From Ruminococcus sp. UBA3286 (GTDB taxonomy: Bacteria; Bacillota; Clostridia; Oscillospirales; Ruminococcaceae): DNA of 8,100 bases. Positions 1 to 6,203 of this stretch are shown in pieces (within the stretch, counting starts at the first letter, position 1; the number at the start of each line of letters is the position of its first letter). Below the pieces are notes generated by a model. It was not told the DNA's origin and ran no database searches. It saw nothing but the letters and a program-made list of their open reading frames with translations. The stretch covers positions 1 through 8,100 of the forward strand of contig DETO01000135.1 of NCBI GenBank assembly GCA_002362135.1. Direction: 5' to 3'. The position numbers were made by a program, and so were the translations under genes.

Positions 1-87
1 ATAAGAATGCAAGCTTTTTTTTGCGAATTTTGTTTAAACTGAGTTTATTTTGTTTTAAAAATTTAATTCATCGGCAAAATGCATTCC

Positions 88-117
88 ATCACACGCAAAA
101 AATACTATACGTATAAT
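88..117 (+). promoter_or_regulatory. Candidate sigma-A promoter for the RelQ-type gene
   Basis: A perfect -10 hexamer TATAAT lies at 112-117. A 4/6 match to the -35 box (ATCACA, 88-93) stands 18 bases upstream. Transcription would start near 124, giving a leader of about 85 nt before the start codon at 209. The surrounding 1-208 region is very AT-rich, so a chance TATAAT is possible. I saw no other feature in 1-87 apart from T- and A-runs. Confidence 0.45.
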
Positions 118-208
118 CAGAAACGGTGATTACTTTGATTTCAAAGTTATAAAGTCTGATTATGCATATCACATATAACATATATTGGGTAAAATGAAAG
201 GAGAAAAT

Positions 209-901
209 ATGAACGATATAGATTTCTACATTGAGGGAATTCAGCAGCTGCCTGCAATTGTCAAAAAAAGCCCTGAAAATCAGGAAAAACTGGCGGAAGC
301 CTTCATGGAATTCATGCAGCTTTGCCATTTGTACGAATCGGCTATCGAGGTCGTTAAAACTTATCTGGGCATTCTCGACAGCGAATTCAACATGAAATTT
401 CAGCGAAACCCAATACATAATATCGAAAGCCGCCTGAAATCCGCGGAATCTATAATGAATAAGCTTCAAAAGAAGGGATTGGCGATAACTCCCGATAATG
501 CGCGGAAAAACCTCCTCGACATTGCCGGAATACGCGTGACCTGCTCTTTTATCAGCGATATTTACGTTCTCGCGGAAATGCTGACGCGGCGCGACGATTT
601 CGTTGTTATCAAGCAGAAGGATTACATAAAACACCCCAAGCCAAGCGGTTACCGCAGCTATCATCTTATTATAAATGTGCCTGTTTATCTTGCTGCGCAA
701 AAAAAATATGCGCCTGTTGAAATCCAGATACGCACTTTGGCGATGGATTTTTGGGCAAGTATCGAACATCAGCTGAAATATAAACCCTCAACCGCGATAA
801 CGCCCGAAATCTCTGAAGAATTACGGCTTTGTGCCGAGCGGATAGCCGAGACAGATATGCAGATGCAGAAAATTTATTCGGAAATAAACACTCTGGGTTA
901 G
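209..901 (+). CDS. relQ: RelQ-type small alarmone synthetase (GTP pyrophosphokinase)
   Basis: This 230-aa cytosolic enzyme is expected to transfer pyrophosphate from ATP to GTP or GDP, making the stringent-response alarmones (p)ppGpp. It is a RelA/SpoT synthetase domain alone. No HD hydrolase domain, TGS or ACT region is present, which defines a small alarmone synthetase. Visible motifs are DIAGIRV (104-110), GYRSYH (147-152) and EIQIRT (171-176), followed by W182 and the E186-H187 pair. The stretch around EIQIRTLAMDFW closely matches Bacillus subtilis YjbM/RelQ as I remember it. At 230 aa it is slightly longer than that protein (about 211 aa), mainly at the N terminus. I chose ATG 209 because AAAGGAG (197-203) sits 5 nt upstream; an in-frame TTG at 185 has no such site. 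The gene appears monocistronic. RelQ versus RelP is a judgement from motif wording. Confidence 0.9.
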   Translation: MNDIDFYIEGIQQLPAIVKKSPENQEKLAEAFMEFMQLCHLYESAIEVVKTYLGILDSEFNMKFQRNPIHNIESRLKSAESIMNKLQKKGLAITPDNARKNLLDIAGIRVTCSFISDIYVLAEMLTRRDDFVVIKQKDYIKHPKPSGYRSYHLIINVPVYLAAQKKYAPVEIQIRTLAMDFWASIEHQLKYKPSTAITPEISEELRLCAERIAETDMQMQKIYSEINTLG

Positions 902-959
902 AAACGCATAATTCCTGTTTTTCAGCCAAAAATCTGCCCTAAATTACATAAGAGACCCG

Positions 960-988
960 TTCACTTTAATATTGAAGCGTGGTATAAT
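960..988 (+). promoter_or_regulatory. Sigma-A promoter of the small 100-aa gene
   Basis: The -35 box TTCACT (960-965, 4/6 match) and the perfect -10 box TATAAT (983-988) are separated by exactly 17 bases. The start would be near 995, leaving a short leader of about 27 nt that carries AAAGGAG at 1007-1013, 8 nt before the ATG at 1022. This suggests the small gene is transcribed independently of the alarmone synthetase. No clear intrinsic terminator was seen between 902 and 959. Confidence 0.65.
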
Positions 989-1021
989 TATTTCACGCAG
1001 AAATAGAAAGGAGCATTCAAA

Positions 1022-1324
1022 ATGTTCGGAATGGTGAGGAAGGTCAAACGTATCGTTCGCGATCGAACTGTATATATGGAAGTATATGGCGATAACAAGA
1101 TATCATATCGCGTAACAGCAGGAAGAATGACTGTAAATGACGGCGACGTAATAACTTACGGAATTGAAGTGGAAGATCTAAGTACGGGTGAAAAAGCTGT
1201 TCTTCCCGATTTTTCGCGGGATATTGAGGACGCCGTCGATTTCGCCGAAATGCTTATATCAGCAAGAGCGCATCCCTCAAAATTGTACAGCTGCGCTCTC
1301 AATTATCTATGTATGTCGATTTGA
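1022..1324 (+). CDS. Small protein of unknown function, DUF6514-like
   Basis: This 100-aa soluble protein has no signal peptide or membrane segment. Its N-terminal 25 residues are basic (MFGMVRKVKRIVRDR). A beta-rich middle follows with a YGIEVED segment around residues 66-72. A helical part (residues about 86-97 begin a run continuing to the C terminus) is preceded by an acidic SRDIEDAVDFAEML stretch. The order strand, YGIE-type segment, then a helix with an acidic face resembles the small Clostridia family DUF6514. That is a memory-based resemblance, not a search result. A strong ribosome binding site (1007-1013) and a near-consensus promoter support it as a real, expressed gene. It stops 6 bases before the large inverted repeat, so the repeat has not disrupted the reading frame. 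No function can be assigned. Confidence 0.75.
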   Translation: MFGMVRKVKRIVRDRTVYMEVYGDNKISYRVTAGRMTVNDGDVITYGIEVEDLSTGEKAVLPDFSRDIEDAVDFAEMLISARAHPSKLYSCALNYLCMSI

Positions 1325-1330
1325 ATTGGC

Positions 1331-1419
1331 TTACAGCAATTCCACTTGAGCTAAAGAGTTCGCTGATAAAAATTTTTATTCAGCTCCTTTCGTCTCCATC
1401 TTAAGTGGAATTGCTGTAA
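1331..1419. repeat. 89-bp near-palindrome; candidate MITE flanked by TA
   Basis: Arms 1331-1350 (TTACAGCAATTCCACTTGAG) and 1400-1419 are reverse complements over 20 positions with a single difference, which is still a G-T pair. Inside them a second imperfect stem, GCTGA (1362-1366) with TCAGC (1380-1384), extends through an A-run/T-run core at 1368-1377. Nearly the whole segment could fold as one hairpin. If the TA at 1332-1333 and the TA at 1417-1418 are a target duplication, the element is 83 bp (1334-1416) with TIRs starting CAG. That pattern is typical of non-autonomous elements moved by IS630/Tc1-mariner transposases. No transposase lies in the window. The alternative is an unusual transcript-end hairpin for the gene that stops at 1324, but no T-tract follows it. 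Confidence 0.7.
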
Positions 1420-1453
1420 TTGTGAACATTTTACTAAAATTTTACGGAAAGTA

Positions 1454-1482
1454 TAGACATTCAGGCTAATATATGATATAAT
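1454..1482 (+). promoter_or_regulatory. Near-consensus sigma-A promoter of the first CBM-GGDEF gene
   Basis: The -35 box TAGACA (1454-1459, 5/6 match) and the perfect -10 box TATAAT (1477-1482) are separated by 17 bases. This is the best promoter in the window. The start would be near 1489, giving a leader of about 43 nt. That is too short for a c-di-GMP riboswitch, so control at the RNA level is unlikely. Confidence 0.75.
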
Positions 1483-1531
1483 AATAGAGGTATATAAATA
1501 TACATCTTTATACAAAGCTTGGTGGGATTTT

Positions 1532-3187
1532 ATGAAAAAAATATCTATGTTTACTGCGTTGATGCTTATTCTATCCGAAAGTCTATGCTTGCCTGCTTTT
1601 TCGGCGGCTGCGGAGGAAGAAACTCCTTTATCTACGCTTGTCAGCAGCAATTTTGACGATGGAAATGTCGGAAAATGGACTGCTTTCGGCGGCGGAACTC
1701 TTTCACTCGATAATTCTGTCGCCCATTCCGGAGATACCAGCCTGAAAATTTCAGAGCGCACTCAAACCTATCAGGGACCGTCACTATACTGCGATTCCTT
1801 TTTTAGTCCGAAAGAAACATATTCTTTCGACGGCTGGGTCTGCTACGAAGGCGACTCGCCGGTCACTATTACATGGACGATTCGCTATAATGACGCTGCC
1901 GGTGAATCTTCCTATGAAACCATTTATAATCAGGAAGTCAGCGGAGGCGAGTGGGTCGAATTTCAAAACACCATGACTGTCCCGGAAAATGCCGTCTCCT
2001 ACCTCGCTTATTTTGAATGCAGCGACGCTTCGGCGGAATTTTTCATTGACGATATTACGATCATGGGCAATTCGGAAATGCAGCAGAACAAGGTCGAAAA
2101 CGGCAGCGTTGAGACGTATTTCTGCGATTTTGAAGAGGACAGCGACTCATGGACGGCGCGCGGCGATGTTCGTATCGTGCATACCGATGAATACAGCCAA
2201 TCGGGAAAATACTCGATTTTTACTAATAACAGAACTGCAGTCTGGAACGGGCCTATGCTGAGTATTTCCGATAAGATCATTAAAGGAAAAAGTTTTTATT
2301 ATTCAGCATACGTCATGTATAACGGCGCTGAATTTGGGGATTCACATGTTTTTCATCTTGAAATTCAGTACACTCTGAACGGAAACGACTGCTACGAATT
2401 GATCGGCGCTGAAAAAGTTAAAAATAAAAACTGGACAAAGCTTTCGGGATATTACACCGTTCCCGAAGATGCAGAAAATATTTATATTTACGTTCAGACT
2501 GATAATCTCGCGGACGGCGAAGAGCTTACTGCCGACGATCTCATGCCGTTTTATGTGGATTCGGTAACGATCACAGACGGCGATAAAATGAAAAGCAGCA
2601 TGAGATTGAAATTTATCATCGGCGGAATCATTTCTGCTGTACTGCTGGCGGTCATTTTATTTTTCGTGATCAAATTTGTAAAACATATCAAGAAAAAACA
2701 TGACGCGCTCCGACTTGTTTCGATCGATGCAATGACAAAAGTCGGAAACCGCAATTCCTACGAGAGAAGAATTGCTGAATTTACCGAATCTCCGTCACTT
2801 TGCAAGAATTATCACTTCGGATTGTGCGACGTTAATTTTCTGAAATACATAAACGACAATTACGGACACGAAAAGGGCGACGAGGCTATTATCAGATGCG
2901 CAAAGGCTCTGTCACGCGCGATCGGAAAAAACGGCGAAATTTATCGTACAGGCGGCGACGAATTCGTTTTCTTCGCTAAAAAAACTGTTGCAGACGTCGT
3001 AAAACAGGCTATTGCCGAGGAATCCAATATAGATAAAGGTTATCCATTTTCGGCAGCCTGCGGATTCAGCGAATATGACAGCGAAAATGCTCCCGATTTC
3101 AAGGCTATAATCGACAAATGCGACAGCGAAATGTATAAAAACAAAGAAGAAATCAAGCGGCAAAACAAAGAATACTCACGGAAGTGA
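1532..3187 (+). CDS. Membrane diguanylate cyclase with two extracellular CBM22-like modules (paralogue 1)
   Basis: This 551-aa protein is predicted to make c-di-GMP from two GTP in response to an extracellular glycan. Residues 1-27 form a signal peptide ending AFSAAA. Two jelly-roll-like carbohydrate-binding modules follow, at about 37-177 and 195-348. Each carries a CBM22-type signature (RTQTYQGP 76-83; RTAVWNGP 234-241) and ends in an FxxD/YVD strand. One transmembrane helix spans 361-383. The cytoplasmic GGDEF domain (about 395-543) has DAMT (399-402), metal-site D433, N441-D442, GH (445-446) and an intact GGDEF at 474-478, so it should be active. The inhibitory RxxD I-site is replaced by GKNG (465-468). 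No PAS or HAMP linker is present. ATG 1532 follows GGTGGG (1521-1526) and opens a proper signal peptide. Domain calls are from motifs; the ligand is inferred. Confidence 0.88.
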   Translation: MKKISMFTALMLILSESLCLPAFSAAAEEETPLSTLVSSNFDDGNVGKWTAFGGGTLSLDNSVAHSGDTSLKISERTQTYQGPSLYCDSFFSPKETYSFDGWVCYEGDSPVTITWTIRYNDAAGESSYETIYNQEVSGGEWVEFQNTMTVPENAVSYLAYFECSDASAEFFIDDITIMGNSEMQQNKVENGSVETYFCDFEEDSDSWTARGDVRIVHTDEYSQSGKYSIFTNNRTAVWNGPMLSISDKIIKGKSFYYSAYVMYNGAEFGDSHVFHLEIQYTLNGNDCYELIGAEKVKNKNWTKLSGYYTVPEDAENIYIYVQTDNLADGEELTADDLMPFYVDSVTITDGDKMKSSMRLKFIIGGIISAVLLAVILFFVIKFVKHIKKKHDALRLVSIDAMTKVGNRNSYERRIAEFTESPSLCKNYHFGLCDVNFLKYINDNYGHEKGDEAIIRCAKALSRAIGKNGEIYRTGGDEFVFFAKKTVADVVKQAIAEESNIDKGYPFSAACGFSEYDSENAPDFKAIIDKCDSEMYKNKEEIKRQNKEYSRK

Positions 3188-3204
3188 CCGCACTCTGATT
3201 TTCT

Positions 3205-3239
3205 GTCACCTCCGCATTATTTACGGGGGTGACTTTTTT
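3205..3239 (+). terminator. Intrinsic terminator after the first CBM-GGDEF gene
   Basis: A 10-bp stem (3205-3214 with 3224-3233, one G-T pair, otherwise complete) closes a 9-nt loop and is followed directly by six T residues (3234-3239). It begins 17 nt after the stop codon at 3185-3187. It should separate transcription of the two paralogues. Confidence 0.92.
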
Positions 3240-3391
3240 GTTAATATTGCATAAAAAATCATTATATTATTTAAGCATACTGCATATAGAAATACATACA
3301 AAAAAATGTAATACTATTAAAGACGCGTTCAATTTTTGAGGAAAATTTGTCTGAGATCCCCGTTTTTGTTACCTTAGGAAGTGTATTAAAT
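3240..3391. other. AT-rich intergenic leader without a confident promoter
   Basis: This spacer precedes the second CBM-GGDEF gene and must hold its promoter, since a terminator lies just upstream. Only weak -10-like boxes appear (for example TATTAT at 3265-3270 and TACTAT at 3312-3317), none with a good -35 at proper distance. No c-di-GMP riboswitch core was recognised. The ribosome binding site is AGGAAG at 3376-3381. Confidence 0.5.
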
Positions 3392-5008
3392 ATGAAAAAG
3401 ATTCGATCTATATATATAATTTTACTGTCAATAATTTTGTTAAATATATTCGGAATGACTGTTTCGGCAGAAAGCGAAGAGCTTTCTCTAATAGCACACT
3501 CCGATTTTGAATCTGCAAATTTTGAAAACTGGTCTACTCTCGGCGGTCAATCCGAGATCAGGATCAATTCCGAAAAAGCGGCATCAGGAAATTATTACCT
3601 CTCCGCGACCGAACGCCAGAAGTCGTGGAGCGGGCCGTGTCTGGATATTACGGATATCGTTAATCCCAACAGCAACATTACGGTAAGCGCCTTCGCAAGC
3701 GGCGATACGGAAGTAATGATATCCATGAAATATGTCGATTCCAACGGTACGGAAAATTACAAAACTTTCGCGCAGGAAATTTGCAGCAGCGACGATTGGA
3801 CTAAGCTTGAAGGCGAATTTCACATCTCTGATAATATGGTGGAGCTGATTTTGTATTTTCAGACGCCCGACGGTCTTGACGATTTTTCCATTGACGATGT
3901 AAGAATTTACAGCGATGTTTCAAATATCGTCTCCGAAAGAAGCAACGAAAACGGCGAATATTTCTTTGATTTTGAAAACGGGACGGAAGGCTGGATTCCC
4001 GTCGGCGAAATGTCCCTGCTTAATACAAATAAATTCAGCTATACCGGAACTCATTCTCTTCAGGCTTCGGACAGAACTATTTACTGGAACTGCCCAAGCG
4101 TGCGGATAAACGCTAAAAACGGCGTTTGCTACAATTATTCGGCGTATGTTATGTTCAACAGCAACGATTCCAACGATATGCGCCGATTCGCTCTTAAACT
4201 AAATTATGTCTACAATGGCAGCAACGTTTATTCAGAAATCACAAGCAAAAATCTGCATCAAGGCTCATGGTCAAAACTCAGCGGCGAATTTATTCTTCCC
4301 GATAGCGCGTCGGACGTTCATTTGTCCGTCCAGACTAATCTCATTTCCGAAAATGGCAATGTGGATTCGTCCGACGACCTCATTTCATTTTACGTAGATA
4401 ACGTCAGCGTGAAGGATTGCAGCGGTTATAAAAAGCAAAAGAAGATCGCGACCACCATTATTTTCGTTGTTTCCGCAATTTTGACAGCTGTTGCCTCGTT
4501 TATTATTCATATTCTTATCAAGCGTTCGCGCGCTTCCAGAGCAATAATACGCTCGGCAAGCTTCGACGCAATGACGGGCGCTTACAATCGAAACGCCTAT
4601 GAGGAAGAACTCAAGCAGCTTGAGGCAAATCCCGAAAAATGCAGAAATATTTTTGTTACGACCTGCGACGTGAACGGGCTAAAAAACATTAACGACAACT
4701 ATGGTCACGAAAACGGCGATAAAGCTATAAAACGCTGTGCCTCGCTTCTTCTGAAAACTATCGGCAGGCGCGGCAAAGTTTTCCGCACCGGCGGAGACGA
4801 ATTCATATGCATCACAAATGAAGATCTGACTAACGAACTAATAACCGAAATGACTATCGAAAGCGGAAAATACAAGGGCTATCCTTTCTCGGCGGCATTC
4901 GGAACAGCTTGCCACGACGATGAACTTGACGGCAAAACTCCTGATATAAAGGCTATAATCGCACGAAGCGATAAAGAAATGTATAAAAATAAGAAATCCG
5001 GAAATTAA
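3392..5008 (+). CDS. Membrane diguanylate cyclase with two extracellular CBM22-like modules (paralogue 2)
   Basis: This 538-aa protein shares the complete domain order of the upstream gene, so the two probably arose by tandem duplication. The signal peptide is residues 1-26, ending TVSA. CBM22-like modules lie at about 33-173 (RQKSWSGP 75-82) and 189-342 (RTIYWNCP 228-235). One transmembrane helix spans 352-376. The cytoplasmic GGDEF domain (about 388-535) has DAMT at 392-395, D426 and N428 of the metal-site segment, a GH pair in YGHENGD and an intact GGDEF at 467-471. Catalysis should be preserved. The I-site position reads GRRG (458-461) instead of RxxD. I chose ATG 3392, which opens a KK-type signal peptide after AGGAAG. 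An in-frame TTG at 3347 preceded by GAGG (3338-3341) would add 15 residues ahead of the signal peptide. The gene lies 61 bases upstream of sbcD with no clear terminator between them. Confidence 0.87.
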   Translation: MKKIRSIYIILLSIILLNIFGMTVSAESEELSLIAHSDFESANFENWSTLGGQSEIRINSEKAASGNYYLSATERQKSWSGPCLDITDIVNPNSNITVSAFASGDTEVMISMKYVDSNGTENYKTFAQEICSSDDWTKLEGEFHISDNMVELILYFQTPDGLDDFSIDDVRIYSDVSNIVSERSNENGEYFFDFENGTEGWIPVGEMSLLNTNKFSYTGTHSLQASDRTIYWNCPSVRINAKNGVCYNYSAYVMFNSNDSNDMRRFALKLNYVYNGSNVYSEITSKNLHQGSWSKLSGEFILPDSASDVHLSVQTNLISENGNVDSSDDLISFYVDNVSVKDCSGYKKQKKIATTIIFVVSAILTAVASFIIHILIKRSRASRAIIRSASFDAMTGAYNRNAYEEELKQLEANPEKCRNIFVTTCDVNGLKNINDNYGHENGDKAIKRCASLLLKTIGRRGKVFRTGGDEFICITNEDLTNELITEMTIESGKYKGYPFSAAFGTACHDDELDGKTPDIKAIIARSDKEMYKNKKSGN

Positions 5009-5041
5009 TTTCATAGGCATTGTACGACGAATCCTATGAGA
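5009..5041. repeat. Small palindrome between the GGDEF gene and sbcD
   Basis: TCATAGG (5011-5017) and CCTATGA (5033-5039) are perfect inverted repeats with a 15-nt loop. The stem can extend two pairs outward to 5009 and 5041 with one G-T pair. No T-tract follows, so it does not look like an efficient intrinsic terminator. It could be a weak terminator, an mRNA-processing hairpin or an operator, or it could be chance. Confidence 0.4.
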
Positions 5042-5069
5042 ACAGGCTCTTAATAAAAAGGAGAAAAAA

Positions 5070-6203
5070 ATGAAAATAATTCACCTGTCCGACCTCCATA
5101 TCGGTAAACGCGTATGTGATTGCTCGCTGATCGAAGATCAGGAATTTATTCTGAACAGCATTCTCGAAATTATCAGGGAAGAATCCCCCAACGCTGTAAT
5201 AATTGCAGGCGACGTTTATGATAAGCCTATCCCAACCGCCGAAGCAATACGCCTTCTCGATAATTTCATATTCGCCCTTTCGGAAATGGATCTCCATACG
5301 TTTATTATAAGCGGAAATCACGATTCCCCAGAAAGATTGTCATTCGGAAGCAGAATAATGTCCTACAGCGGAATACATATTTCTTCCGTTTATAACGGCG
5401 AAACGCTTCCCATAACCCTGCGCGACGATTACGGCGAAGTTGATTTTTACCTGCTGCCGTTCATTAAGCCTGCAATGGTACGCAGATTTTTCGATACGGA
5501 ACTTACCGATTACAATTCCGCTGTAAAAGCTGCTGTCGGCAGAATGAAAATCGACGATTCAAAGCGCAGCGTTATTGTCACACATCAGTTTGTGACAGGC
5601 TCGATCTGCGATTCCGAAGAGATTTCCGTCGGCGGAACCGAAAATGTGGACAGCGAAGTTTTTGATGAATTCGACTATGTTGCTCTCGGACATATACATC
5701 GTCCGCAAAATGTCGGCGATAAAAAATTTCGCTATTGCGGAACTCCTCTGAAATATTCAATTTCCGAGATCGGTCAGAAAAAATCCTTGACCGTTGTCGA
5801 ATTACGTGAAAAAGGCGAATTATCGGTGAAAACAATTCCCTTAAAACCTATGCGTGAAATGCGGGAATACAAAATGCCGTTTACGGAACTCACTGCTAAA
5901 AGTTTTTACGATACTATCGATACCAACGATTATATCGTTGCTACGCTTACAGATGAGATCGATATTCCCGACGCTGTCAAAACTCTTCAGCAGATATTCC
6001 CTAACCTTGTGAAGATGCGCTACGATAACAGCCGAACAAATAATATTTCGGTAATTCACGCTGAAAATTCTACTGAAAAACTGCCGCCCGAAGTTTTATT
6101 TGAAAAATTCTACGAACAGCAGAATAATCATTCCATGACCGATGAGCAGAGAGAATTTATAAATAAAATTGTGCAGGAAATATGGGGGGAGATTTTGCTA
6201 TGA
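5070..6203 (+). CDS. sbcD: SbcD, nuclease subunit of the SbcCD complex
   Basis: SbcD is the Mre11-family calcineurin-like phosphoesterase that, with SbcC, cleaves hairpins and protein-blocked DNA ends and helps process palindromes and double-strand breaks. The 377-aa length is normal for the family. All metal-binding motifs are in place: D8 and H10 in SDLHIG, D48 in GDVYD, N83 and H84 in GNHDS, H172 in VTHQF, and H208 plus H210 in ALGHIHRPQ. The two-manganese site should therefore be functional. The C-terminal part (about 260-377) is the cap and SbcC-binding region and is less conserved. AAGGAG at 5058-5063 lies 6 nt before the ATG. The stop codon overlaps the sbcC start, indicating translational coupling and balanced subunit synthesis. 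No convincing promoter was seen in 5009-5057, so read-through from upstream or a promoter inside the preceding gene is possible. Confidence 0.97.
   Translation: MKIIHLSDLHIGKRVCDCSLIEDQEFILNSILEIIREESPNAVIIAGDVYDKPIPTAEAIRLLDNFIFALSEMDLHTFIISGNHDSPERLSFGSRIMSYSGIHISSVYNGETLPITLRDDYGEVDFYLLPFIKPAMVRRFFDTELTDYNSAVKAAVGRMKIDDSKRSVIVTHQFVTGSICDSEEISVGGTENVDSEVFDEFDYVALGHIHRPQNVGDKKFRYCGTPLKYSISEIGQKKSLTVVELREKGELSVKTIPLKPMREMREYKMPFTELTAKSFYDTIDTNDYIVATLTDEIDIPDAVKTLQQIFPNLVKMRYDNSRTNNISVIHAENSTEKLPPEVLFEKFYEQQNNHSMTDEQREFINKIVQEIWGEILL

Noticed and set aside
1..30. Intrinsic terminator of a gene to the left (GCAA, T-run, TTGC)
   Set aside because: The stem is only 4 bp and the T-run is in the loop rather than after the stem.
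185..208. TTG at 185 as the start of the alarmone synthetase
   Set aside because: No ribosome binding site precedes it, and the added residues would be encoded by the AAAGGAG ribosome binding site of the ATG at 209.
89..769. Long open frame of 226 codons on the minus strand
   Set aside because: It lies mostly antisense to the well-supported relQ gene, has no ribosome binding site that I could see, and its composition looks like a shadow frame. Other antisense frames in the window were dismissed for the same reason.
1331..1419. Simple intrinsic terminator of the 100-aa gene
   Set aside because: The stem is very long with a structured interior and no T-tract follows it, which fits a mobile-element relic or structured repeat better.
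2701..3187. Degenerate (inactive) GGDEF domain
   Set aside because: Metal-site Asp, the N-D pair, the GH pair and the GGDEF motif are all intact; only the I-site is missing, which does not abolish catalysis.
3347..3391. TTG at 3347 as the start of the second CBM-GGDEF protein
   Set aside because: GAGG lies 5 nt upstream, so it is not impossible, but it would place 15 extra residues before a signal peptide that begins naturally at ATG 3392.
3240..3391. c-di-GMP (GEMM) riboswitch upstream of the second cyclase
   Set aside because: No conserved riboswitch core or paired-helix layout could be recognised; only a short 5-bp hairpin near 3328-3340 was seen.
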